Below are positions 48,033 to 56,388 of a stretch of DNA of 64,000 nt, one piece after another (position 1 is the stretch's first letter; the number at the start of each line of letters is the position of its first letter). The position numbers were made by a program, and so were the translations under genes. Source of the stretch: Paenibacillus athensensis (lineage in GTDB: Bacteria; Bacillota; Bacilli; Paenibacillales; NBRC-103111); the NCBI RefSeq assembly GCF_004514475.2, contig NZ_MYFO02000007.1, positions 124,001-188,000 on the forward strand, written 5' to 3'. The notes beneath the pieces were generated by a model that did no database searches, was not told the origin of the DNA, and saw only the letters and a program-made list of their open reading frames with translations.

Positions 48033-48055
48033 CGCGCTTGCGGGGGCGCGGGCAG

Positions 48056-48868
48056 CTACAGCGTTTTGCGGATGGCTGCCTGCACCGGCGTCCATGCGTG
48101 ATTGCGCCATTTCCACACGGAGGTGATGTAAGCAATCGTATCGGCGTTGGCGATCCCGGTGATCCGCTGCACGCCCTCCAGCTCGCAAACGCCGTCGCCG
48201 TCCGCATCAACGGGCTCCAGACGGCCAAAATCGTTCACGCCGACAATAAACGGCTTGAGCAGCTTCCCGTTGCGATAGACGCCGAATTGATCGTAATCGG
48301 CTTTTTTGTCCTTCAGGCTGATCGTGTAGACTTTGCCGGTTTCCTTGAGCTTCAGCTTGACCTTGTAGCTGTTTTTGAAGGCGGCTTCCGCCTGCAGCGG
48401 TTCGGGCAGCGGCAGCGTCGCAGCCACGCCGCCGCGCAGCGAATACAAATAGTGGTCGACAAACCCGCCGCTTCCGCCGGTATCCGCCGATACGTACAGC
48501 TCCGGCAGCTTGTCTCCGTCCATGTCGCACAGCGTCAGGCGCGGATTGTAACCGCCCTCCATCGCGAGACTGATCGGCGCTTGACCGTCCCCCGGAGCAA
48601 CCACCAGCCGCAGCTGGGTAAAGTACGGGCTGCCCGGGTCCTCACCCTTCTCTCCGATCAGCGTTATGTGGTCCTTGCGTCCGTCGCCCGTCACATCGGC
48701 GGCTTCTGTCTGCAGCACCTGCGTCGACGCAGCAGGAAGCGTCTCTTGTCTGGCTGCAGCCGGCGTAGTGAACATGCACAAAGCGAGCAAGGCCGCAGCT
48801 GAACCGGCCGCAGCTCCGGGCAGCGCCAAACGCAGCAATCTCCTGTTTATCCGCACATTCATGAGCAT
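48056..48868 (-). CDS. Secreted FG-GAP/VCBS-like repeat protein
   Basis: This is a 270-residue protein with ATG at 48868 and AGAGGGAA five bases upstream; ATG 48862 is an alternative. The signal peptide has a long hydrophobic core (LPGAAAGSAAALLALCMF) and a likely TPAAA cleavage site. The mature part contains calcium-binding FG-GAP-like loops: ADVTGDGRKDHITLIG, LCDMDGDKLPELYVSAD and EPVDADGDGVCELEGV. These are Asp/Gly-rich integrin-type blade motifs, suggesting a small extracellular beta-propeller or adhesion-type protein. No enzymatic motif is seen. The MITE-like element lies 48 bases upstream. Confidence 0.75.
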   Translation of the reverse strand: MLMNVRINRRLLRLALPGAAAGSAAALLALCMFTTPAAARQETLPAASTQVLQTEAADVTGDGRKDHITLIGEKGEDPGSPYFTQLRLVVAPGDGQAPISLAMEGGYNPRLTLCDMDGDKLPELYVSADTGGSGGFVDHYLYSLRGGVAATLPLPEPLQAEAAFKNSYKVKLKLKETGKVYTISLKDKKADYDQFGVYRNGKLLKPFIVGVNDFGRLEPVDADGDGVCELEGVQRITGIANADTIAYITSVWKWRNHAWTPVQAAIRKTL

Positions 48869-48916
48869 GAATTCCCTCTTTCTTCGTCCAGAATCGCAAA
48901 TCGATATCAGCGTTAG

Positions 48917-49086
48917 AAGTGTGGTGAAAAACCAGTGTCCGCCGGTCGATAGCGGTTTGCACTCGCTGTTGTAGCCGGATTTTTCGATGGAAGGACCCCG
49001 TTTGGGGTGAAAATCCGTCTACAAGGCGACCGCTGACGTTGTTCCAACTCCCTAATCGACTCTCCGGCCACTTGTTCACCACACTT
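48917..49086. mobile_element. MITE-like 170-bp structured repeat, copy B
   Basis: The ends are AAGTGTGGTGAA and TTCACCACACTT, a perfect 12-bp inverted repeat, flanked by the 4-bp direct repeat TTAG (48913-48916 and 49087-49090). The interior is nearly identical to copy A (22533-22702), including the nested stems and central ACCCC/GGGGT hairpin. Compared with copy A, the left arm has GTGG where A has CCGG, and the right arm changes correspondingly, so pairing is kept. It inserted upstream of the FG-GAP gene and may now contain part of its promoter region. Confidence 0.85.
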
Positions 49087-49204
49087 TTAGTATGGGGTAT
49101 TTATCCTGCCGGTATGCGAATAGAACGCTGCTGTTGCGTCGTCCCCGTGCGCCGGGAAATGCAAATGCTGCCGTAAAATAACCGCTGCAAGCGCTCTAAG
49201 CTAC

Positions 49205-49282
49205 TGACATAATGCTGTCAGGAGCGCTGCGTTATAGTAAGGGCATACGGTTTCGATAGCCGAACCGGCGATAATCCCTTAC
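49205..49282 (+). promoter_or_regulatory. Structured leader/operator region of the DinB gene
   Basis: An inverted repeat TGACA-N6-TGTCA (49205-49220) is followed by TATAGT and then a long stem-loop: GTAAGGG (49237-49243) pairs with CCCTTAC (49276-49282) and encloses CGGTT/AACCG. The hairpin ends five bases before GGAGG. It could be an operator plus a translation-control hairpin, but no known riboswitch class was recognised. Confidence 0.35.
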
Positions 49283-49302
49283 CCAGATGGAGGTCATGAA
49301 CC

Positions 49303-49806
49303 CTGTTTACAACCCTGCAAAGCTTTATCGAAAATTACCGCCATGAATCGGCGGCCACCCAGCGCCTGTTCGACCGGCTGACCGATGCTTCGCTCGCCCA
49401 AGCCGTGGCAGCCGACCACCGGACGATCGGCCGCATCGCCTGGCATCTGGCCACGATGCCTTATGAAATGCCGTCTCTGGCCGGCCTTGCGCTGCCTGTG
49501 CCGTGCGATGTCCATCAGGCGCCTGCTTCCGCCGCCGTGATCGCGGATACGTTCCGCCAATCGACCGCAGCGTTGCTGGCTGCGCTGCCTGTGCAGTGGA
49601 CCGACGCCACACTGGCCGAAACGCGCATGATGTACGGTCAGGTCTGGCCTAACGGGCTGATGCTGCACCTGCTGATTGCGCACGAAATCCATCATCGTGG
49701 GCAATTAACCGTGCTGATGCGCCAAGCCGGTCTGCGCGTTCCGGATATGTACGGTCCAGTCTACGAGGACTGGGCCGAGCGCGGAATCGCCGCGCCTGTA
49801 GTGTAA
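49303..49806 (+). CDS. DinB/YfiT-like protein with apparent CTG start
   Basis: The frame begins right after an in-frame TGA. CTG at 49303 is nine bases after GGAGG and gives 167 residues starting (L)FTTLQSFIENYRHESAATQR, the usual N-terminus of this family. A start at the ATG 49405 would delete the first helix. The first His is in RTIGRIAWHLA, and the other two are in LIAHEIHHRGQLTVLMRQAG, the HxxxH metal triad of the DinB superfamily. These are four-helix-bundle, metal-binding proteins, many acting as thiol transferases; the substrate here is unknown. Confidence 0.8.
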   Translation: MFTTLQSFIENYRHESAATQRLFDRLTDASLAQAVAADHRTIGRIAWHLATMPYEMPSLAGLALPVPCDVHQAPASAAVIADTFRQSTAALLAALPVQWTDATLAETRMMYGQVWPNGLMLHLLIAHEIHHRGQLTVLMRQAGLRVPDMYGPVYEDWAERGIAAPVV

Positions 49807-49808
49807 CG

Positions 49809-49879
49809 GACCGACAGCCCTCCGGCTGCCGGTCAAGCTCCGGGCCGCGCCGTAATTGGCGCTGGTCGGGGCTTTTTTT
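49809..49879 (+). terminator. Terminator region after the DinB gene
   Basis: Two hairpins follow the stop: GACCGACAGCC with GGCTGCCGGTC (49809-49834), then GCGCC/GGCGC near 49847-49862. The second leads into GGGGC and seven T at 49873-49879. Confidence 0.6.
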
Positions 49880-49886
49880 GGCGTAT

Positions 49887-49911
49887 AAAAAAAGCCCCCC
49901 TCGACAGGGAG
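49887..49911 (-). terminator. Terminator of the riboswitch-controlled transcript
   Basis: On the minus strand CTCCC, a TGTCGA loop and a G-run (GGGGG) are followed by C and seven T. A perfect AGACTT/AAGTCT hairpin precedes it. It lies 51 bases after the stop of the 30-codon ORF and limits that transcript to about 310 nt. Confidence 0.7.
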
Positions 49912-49962
49912 ACTTGTAAAGTCTGCTGACTTTTCGTTATTCACGCTCTACATCGGAGGCCG

Positions 49963-50055
49963 CTAGATGCGCATTTTGATCATTAAAAACGGGAGCATTT
50001 CCGGACTGACAATGACGAAACCGAACCCCTTAAACACTGCTTTCACAATCACCAT
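49963..50055 (-). CDS. 30-residue hydrophobic peptide under c-di-GMP riboswitch control
   Basis: ATG at 50055 is nine bases after GGAGG in GGAGGAGAT. The ORF begins MVIVKAVFKGFGFVIVSPEM and ends LPFLMIKMRI, so it is hydrophobic and basic with no acidic residue except one Glu. It is the only ORF between the riboswitch aptamer (50088-50180) and the terminator at 49887. It resembles no peptide I recognise. It might be a small membrane-active peptide, or its translation might only serve RNA control. Confidence 0.5.
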   Translation of the reverse strand: MVIVKAVFKGFGFVIVSPEMLPFLMIKMRI

Positions 50056-50087
50056 ACGCCATCTCCTCCAGTTGTAGAAAATGTGGT

Positions 50088-50180
50088 GTGAGCAACCGGC
50101 TGTCCTAGTTCGCGCTTGCGGACCGTAGACCCTTGGCTTTGCGTCCCTGACTTTCGTACAGGTTTGCCTTTAACGCAGTT
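50088..50180 (-). ncRNA. Cyclic di-GMP-I (GEMM-I) riboswitch
   Basis: Read on the minus strand, the conserved core is present in order. First is AAAGGCAAACC. Next comes the P2 hairpin with a GAAA tetraloop (CCTGTAC-GAAA-GTCAGG), then GGGACGCAAAGCC. Finally GTCTA...TAGGAC form P3, followed by AGCCGGTTGC. GGCAAACC plus GGGACGCAAAGCC is the signature of class I c-di-GMP aptamers. The exact P1 boundaries are approximate. The 3' end CCGGTTG can alternatively pair with CAACTGG, which runs into the ribosome binding site of the 50055 ORF, suggesting translational control. Confidence 0.88.
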
Positions 50181-50207
50181 AGCAGATTCATGTAGTTCTT
50201 ATATCCT

Positions 50208-50236
50208 ATTTTATGAACTTTCTGTGAACAAGTCAA
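50208..50236 (-). promoter_or_regulatory. Promoter of the c-di-GMP riboswitch transcript
   Basis: TTGACT (50236-50231) and TAAAAT (50213-50208) on the minus strand are spaced by exactly 17 bases. The predicted start near 50201 lies about 20 bases before the aptamer. Confidence 0.82.
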
Positions 50237-50277
50237 TGTTTTTTTGTCAAATTATGACGAAAATTGCCGTGAGTCCA

Positions 50278-51234
50278 TTAAAAATTCCAAGCAAACGGAT
50301 GCTCGCGCTGAATCAGTCGCAAGATCGCCTCTTCCGCTTCCCGCAGCTGGCGGCAGCTTTCCCGCACCTTGGCGGTATTCAGCTTTTTGGTGACATTGCC
50401 GCGCATGATTTGCGCGCGAACGGCGAAAGCCTGCGCGATCGATTGCTTGAGCAGCTCCTCCAGCTGATCGCCCAGCTTCATGGCCACAGCGAACCGGCGA
50501 AACAGCTCGCGCGACGAAGCAATGAAGAAGAACGTCCGCTCGTAGAGCTCCAGACCGCCCGGCAGGGCCGTCAAATCCTGATCGTGGGCGGCCAGCTCGT
50601 CCGCAAACCGCTCCAGCGTTGAGAAATCGTCGACATACATGTCGAAATATTCGGTAAACTGGGCGTAGATCCGTTTCGTATCGGGCTCGACCAGCTGCTT
50701 GTCATCAAACTCAAAATAATTGATAAAATGCGCATACTCATATTCCGCCAAATCGTAAAAGCTCCGGATGATCTCCTCGTCATAGTAGCCGAAGAAATCG
50801 GGATGCCGGTTGTGATCCTCCACATACCATTGCGCGCCGTTGTCGGTCTCGCGATAGCCGGTGATCATCATATTGTGTGCCTGCTTGAATTTGTTGTAGG
50901 TTTCCAGCCGGTGCGGGATATAATAGCCGTCGCCGGTTACAAACAGCACCTTGCCGCGCTCCAGCTGCCGGAGCATGGCCGGCTTCGCTTCGTCGAAGGT
51001 CGGAATGAACTCGGTCACGCCGCGGGCTCCCAGCAGCCCCAGGTCGAAGAACGGCGAGCGGAAATGCCAGCGGTCGCGCTCAAGCTCGATAAAGCTGCGA
51101 TAAATGCGCAGCGCCGGCTCCATGCATTTGAACAGCACCAGCTCTATCTGAATGTCGATATGCTTGAAGTAGCTTAACACGTGCGCCATATAACAGTTAA
51201 AAAAGTCCTCGTCATATCTCTCGATATTTCTCAT
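50278..51234 (-). CDS. BtrH-N-like (butirosin biosynthesis protein H-type) protein
   Basis: This is a 318-residue protein with ATG at 51234 and GGGGAG seven bases upstream. The N-terminal two-thirds has the pattern of BtrH_N/papain-like folds: KVLFVTGDGYYIPHRLETYN, then HNMMITGYRETDNGAQWYVE and DHNRHPDFFGYY. The C-terminal third is a helical domain (LEELLKQSIAQAFAVRAQIM). BtrH-type acyltransferases act in natural-product assembly, but no NRPS, PKS or aminoglycoside genes are nearby. The catalytic Cys expected early in the BtrH fold may be the C in DFFNCYM or LFKCMEP. The family assignment is tentative. Confidence 0.5.
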   Translation of the reverse strand: MRNIERYDEDFFNCYMAHVLSYFKHIDIQIELVLFKCMEPALRIYRSFIELERDRWHFRSPFFDLGLLGARGVTEFIPTFDEAKPAMLRQLERGKVLFVTGDGYYIPHRLETYNKFKQAHNMMITGYRETDNGAQWYVEDHNRHPDFFGYYDEEIIRSFYDLAEYEYAHFINYFEFDDKQLVEPDTKRIYAQFTEYFDMYVDDFSTLERFADELAAHDQDLTALPGGLELYERTFFFIASSRELFRRFAVAMKLGDQLEELLKQSIAQAFAVRAQIMRGNVTKKLNTAKVRESCRQLREAEEAILRLIQREHPFAWNF

Positions 51235-51359
51235 TAATCGCTCCCCTTCCGTATGCGTTCCTTGTAGCGGACGCCGCCCGCCTCTCGCCAGACGGCTTGT
51301 CCTTCGGCCGTTGCGGCCTTATCGCGTCTGGTGTTTGCCCTCCTTCTGCCTCCGCCCGC

Positions 51360-52151
51360 TCAAGAAGACAGGCAGCTGCCCAGTTCTACCTGAGCGCCCA
51401 TGACGTACAGATACGTTTTCAGCGTATGATAGCAGACAATCGAATGCTTGACGGGAAATGTCAGCGAGCTGATCTCTACGCCGGTTTCTACATGCCGGTA
51501 GCCCGCCAATTCCGGCGGCACGGTCGGTACGAGGTCCGGCAGGTTGAAGACGCGCGTATTGTGAGGCACGAGCCGCTGGAAGGCTGCGACGAAATCGGCG
51601 TCGCCGACGCGAGGGGAAGCAAAGGTAATGACCTCAACGGGAATCTGCTTGCTCCCTGCGACAAAGCCGTGCAGCGTTGCAATCGCTCCGCCCAGGCTGT
51701 GGCCGGATACCGTCAGGCGGGAGCCTGCAGGCAGCTGGTCCAGATGCTGGAGCAGCGGCTGATCGGGCGTTGCGCCGTCGCCGAACACCAGCTTCACACT
51801 GCGGTACAAATTGGTGAAGCCTTGCTCCGTCCTTCCGCCATTCGGCACCTCGGTAATCGTCTCCAGCTTGAACTCGAAATCGGCAAGCCAGTCCATCGGG
51901 CTTTCAGTGCCGCGAAAAACGACCGCCCAATGCAGCGGGTCCGCTTGCGAACGCGCCAGCACGCCGGCAAACTCCCGTTCCTGTAGCAAAGCCAGTTTAG
52001 GGGCCATTTGCAAATCGGCCACCCGCTGCCAGCCGACGGGAAAGTTGTCCGGGGTCGGGGGATTCTGGTGATTCTGGGCATACATCTCGTAAGCAACCTG
52101 GACAAACTGGCCCCAGAAAATACGCTCTTGCCACTGTGAATCGATGGCCAT
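51360..52151 (-). CDS. Class 3 (alpha/beta hydrolase) lipase family protein
   Basis: This is a 263-residue protein with ATG at 52151 and GGAGG 11 bases upstream. The Lipase_3 fold is clear: WAVVFRGTESPMDWLADFEF, nucleophile elbow VSGHSLGGAIATLHG, FASPRVGDADF, Asp in FNLPDLVPTVPP and a His near the C-terminus (CYHTLKTYL). There is no signal peptide, so it is expected to be cytoplasmic, or secreted by another route. The substrate is unknown. It lies upstream of the BtrH-like gene on the same strand. Confidence 0.85.
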   Translation of the reverse strand: MAIDSQWQERIFWGQFVQVAYEMYAQNHQNPPTPDNFPVGWQRVADLQMAPKLALLQEREFAGVLARSQADPLHWAVVFRGTESPMDWLADFEFKLETITEVPNGGRTEQGFTNLYRSVKLVFGDGATPDQPLLQHLDQLPAGSRLTVSGHSLGGAIATLHGFVAGSKQIPVEVITFASPRVGDADFVAAFQRLVPHNTRVFNLPDLVPTVPPELAGYRHVETGVEISSLTFPVKHSIVCYHTLKTYLYVMGAQVELGSCLSS

Positions 52152-52212
52152 TGGTTCATTTCCCTCCTTATTCCTTGTTATGGGTCTATTATCCAGCGAA
52201 AAATAACGATTG

Positions 52213-54054
52213 TCACGCTTTTTCTTCGTCTAGCGGGGTCACAGCCTCCCGCAGACACTGATCCAGCTCCGCCGCGCGCAACATGCGAAGCTCCGTGCTC
52301 CATCCGCAGCGGCGGGCAAAAAAATCGACGGCGGCTTCCTTCCACCGCCGCACGTACGCGATGTCAAAGAAGAGGGCCCCTGTACGGCGGATGAAGAAAT
52401 CCGCCGGCGTTACGGCCATTTCGTGCTCCATCGCGTAGGCGAGCTCGGCGAGCAGCGCAGCCGGTACGCCGCAGGCGGCGGCTTCGTCGCGGAACGCGGC
52501 CAGCAGCGCCAGAACGGCGTCCACGTTGGAGCCGTACCGGCGGGCGAGCAGCGCAGCTTCACCGGCGGGCAGCCCGAGCTGCACGCCCGCGGCGACCTTG
52601 GCCTCGACGAACAGGGCGAGGCCGGCGGAGCCGCCGACGCTGCCGCCGGAAATCGGCAGCGTGCGCGTGCAGCAGGGCGCAGCCGCTGCGCGGCCTTCGG
52701 CGCGGAGCAGCGCAGCGACGCGGTCGACGACGGTTTCGGCCATCCTTCTGTAGCCGGTGAGCTTGCCACCGGCAATGGAGATGAGGCCGGAGGCGGAGAC
52801 GAAGATTTCATCGCGCCGGGAAATCGACGAAGGGCTTTTGCCCGGCTGATGGATGAGTGGCCGCAAGCCGGTCCAGCTCGACTCGACGTCGGCTTCGCTT
52901 AGGCCAAGCGCCGGAAACAGGGCATGGACCGCACTCAGCAGGTAACGGCGGTCGGCAGCCGTCAGCCGCGGCGCGGCCAGATCGCCGCGGTAGTCGGTGT
53001 CCGTCGTGCCGACGTAGGTTTTGCCGTCCCGCGGAATCGCGAAGATCATGCGCCCGTCGGGCGTATCGGCATAGACGGCCTGCCGCAGCGGGAAGCGGCC
53101 GCCGTCAAACACCAAGTGGACTCCCTTGGTGTGGTGTAAGGTGCGGCCGTGCTTGGAGCCGTCGAGCTCGCGCAGCTCGTCGACCCACGGGCCGGCCGCA
53201 TTGACTACGCGCGCTGCGCGGAGCTGGAACGACCGGCCGCTGAGCCGGTCGACCACGCGCGCGCCGATGACGCGCGCCGTGGCGGCTTCGCCGGCGGCCG
53301 GCGACGGCGGCGCAGGGGCGCCTGCTACGCCTGTGCCGCTTGCGGCGCCTGCACCGCCTGCTGCGCCCGCGGAGCCCGGCGCGCCTCCGGCGTCGTCCGC
53401 GCGCCCGCTGCCCGCCGCGCCGCGCTCGCCGCCGCTATGCGGTCCGCGCCGCCCGCCCGCGTACAGCAGCTCCACCGCCGCGGCGTAATTCACCGCCTTC
53501 GCCCCGAGCGCGGCGGCCTTCTTCAGCACCTCGACGGTCAGCCGGGCGTCGTCGGTGCGGTACTCGACGTACAAGCCGCCGCCGAGCAAACCGTCCGCGC
53601 GCAGCAGCGGCTCGCGCCCGCGCGTTTCGTCCGCGCCCAGCATCCGGCGGCGCTCGGACGCGTTCACCCCGGCCAGCGCATCGTACAGCCGCAGCCCCAG
53701 CGACGTCGACCACGGGCCGAGCATGCCGCCTTTATATAAAGGTAACAGCATCCAGACCGGGGTTGTCACATGCGGCCCGTTTTCATACACGATCGCCCGC
53801 TCTCGCCCGACCTCGGCCACCATCCGCAGCTCCAGCTGCTTCAAATACCGCAAGCCCCCGTGCACCAGCTTCGTCGAACGGCTGGAGGTGCCGGCAGCAA
53901 AATCCTGCATCTCCACCAGCGCCGTGCGCAGCCCGCGGCTTTGCGCATCCAGCGCGATGCCCGCCCCCGTAATGCCTCCGCCTATCACGAGCAGATCGAA
54001 CGTCTCGCGCTCCATTTCCTCCAGCAGCTCCAGCCGTTTGCTTCCAGCAAACAT
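52213..54054 (-). CDS. glpD: Aerobic glycerol-3-phosphate dehydrogenase (with Ala/Gly-rich insert)
   Basis: This is a 613-residue protein with ATG at 54054 and GGAGGG upstream. The FAD-binding N-terminus reads FDLLVIGGGITGAGIALDA, followed by GTSSRSTKLVHGGLRYLKQ, both GlpD signatures. The C-terminal GlpD domain (ending near DFFARRCGWSTEL) is present. It oxidises glycerol-3-phosphate to dihydroxyacetone phosphate at the membrane, passing electrons to quinone. It is about 55 residues longer than usual because of an insertion at about 199-253 made almost entirely of Ala, Gly, Ser and Pro (GSAGAAGGAGAASGTGVAG). It is the second gene of a glpK-glpD operon, 174 bases after glpK. Confidence 0.93.
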   Translation of the reverse strand: MFAGSKRLELLEEMERETFDLLVIGGGITGAGIALDAQSRGLRTALVEMQDFAAGTSSRSTKLVHGGLRYLKQLELRMVAEVGRERAIVYENGPHVTTPVWMLLPLYKGGMLGPWSTSLGLRLYDALAGVNASERRRMLGADETRGREPLLRADGLLGGGLYVEYRTDDARLTVEVLKKAAALGAKAVNYAAAVELLYAGGRRGPHSGGERGAAGSGRADDAGGAPGSAGAAGGAGAASGTGVAGAPAPPSPAAGEAATARVIGARVVDRLSGRSFQLRAARVVNAAGPWVDELRELDGSKHGRTLHHTKGVHLVFDGGRFPLRQAVYADTPDGRMIFAIPRDGKTYVGTTDTDYRGDLAAPRLTAADRRYLLSAVHALFPALGLSEADVESSWTGLRPLIHQPGKSPSSISRRDEIFVSASGLISIAGGKLTGYRRMAETVVDRVAALLRAEGRAAAAPCCTRTLPISGGSVGGSAGLALFVEAKVAAGVQLGLPAGEAALLARRYGSNVDAVLALLAAFRDEAAACGVPAALLAELAYAMEHEMAVTPADFFIRRTGALFFDIAYVRRWKEAAVDFFARRCGWSTELRMLRAAELDQCLREAVTPLDEEKA

Positions 54055-54228
54055 CGCTCATCCCTCCCGTCGTGTGCCCAGCTCCCCCGGCTCCCGGCCC
54101 CCGCAGACGCCCCGAGGATGCCCCAAAGGCGCCCCAACCCAACCCCTGGCCTTCCCGGCCAGCCAACGCCCAAAAACCACAGAGCGGCCCGAGCGTTCCG
54201 GACGAGCTGCTGTGGCTCTCTATCGTAT

Positions 54229-55805
<1,577 letters not shown>

Positions 55806-55847
55806 GTGTTGTCGGGTCGGAGTCGTCGGCCGTTTCACTTGCTTTTT

Positions 55848-55877
55848 ATTGTAAAGGGGGGACTTCTCGGGTGTCAA
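55848..55877 (-). promoter_or_regulatory. Promoter of glpKD
   Basis: TTGACA (55877-55872) and TACAAT (55853-55848) on the minus strand, with an 18-base spacer. The transcript would carry a leader of about 120 nt containing the terminator at 55758-55805. Confidence 0.82.
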
Positions 55878-55897
55878 TGCGTCCTGGGGTCGCTTTG

Positions 55898-56386
55898 CTA
55901 ACGATCTCTTCTTCTTCGGATAGCAGGCATTTCTTCGAAATAAGCTTGCAGATGGCTATCCAAGCTCCAAATTCGGATAGATCCAATTGCCGGGACCGTC
56001 TCCTTGTATGTTTTATAAACCTGAATAATAGACAGATCGCCGATTCCGATTTCACGCACGGCATGATCAACGACTTCTTTGGAAATTTCCAATAACTCCT
56101 CGCGTTCAAACTCCTTGCCGTAATAGGTCCAAGGCGCCTGATCGTTTACAGTTCTTTGAATCAACTCCGCCATTACCAGAGCACGCGCTCTTCTCATATT
56201 GCCATCGGCAATATGAGCAATATGATTGCCGGTTTCAATGATTGTAGCCAGCGGCAAAATCAATGTCTGTAGCTTATTTTGTTGTAGAGCAACCAACTCC
56301 TCCATAACTTTTTTATGATTTTGATTCATATTAGGAATGTTTATGACATTACATAAAATGGAAGTATCAATAATGCTCACATGCAT
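55898..56386 (-). CDS. PIN-domain protein, partner of the adjacent ATPase
   Basis: This is a 162-residue protein. ATG 56386 is five bases after GGGGGTG and two bases beyond the ATPase stop, so the two genes are translationally coupled. The PIN-fold acidic residues are present in order: Asp in VSIIDTSILCN, Glu in TIIETGNHIAH, Asp in IGIGDLSIIQVYK and Asp in IRIWSLDSHL. PIN domains are Mg-dependent ribonucleases, often toxins. There is no VapB-type antitoxin next to it; instead it is paired with an ATPase. It is clearly AT-rich. Confidence 0.72.
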   Translation of the reverse strand: MHVSIIDTSILCNVINIPNMNQNHKKVMEELVALQQNKLQTLILPLATIIETGNHIAHIADGNMRRARALVMAELIQRTVNDQAPWTYYGKEFEREELLEISKEVVDHAVREIGIGDLSIIQVYKTYKETVPAIGSIRIWSLDSHLQAYFEEMPAIRRRRDR

Positions 56387-56388
56387 GC

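Noticed and set aside
46687-48228. Minus-strand ORF of 513 codons across the M29 aminopeptidase gene
   Set aside because: Antisense shadow of a gene with complete metal-ligand motifs; the minus-strand product is Arg/Leu/Val-rich and without domains.
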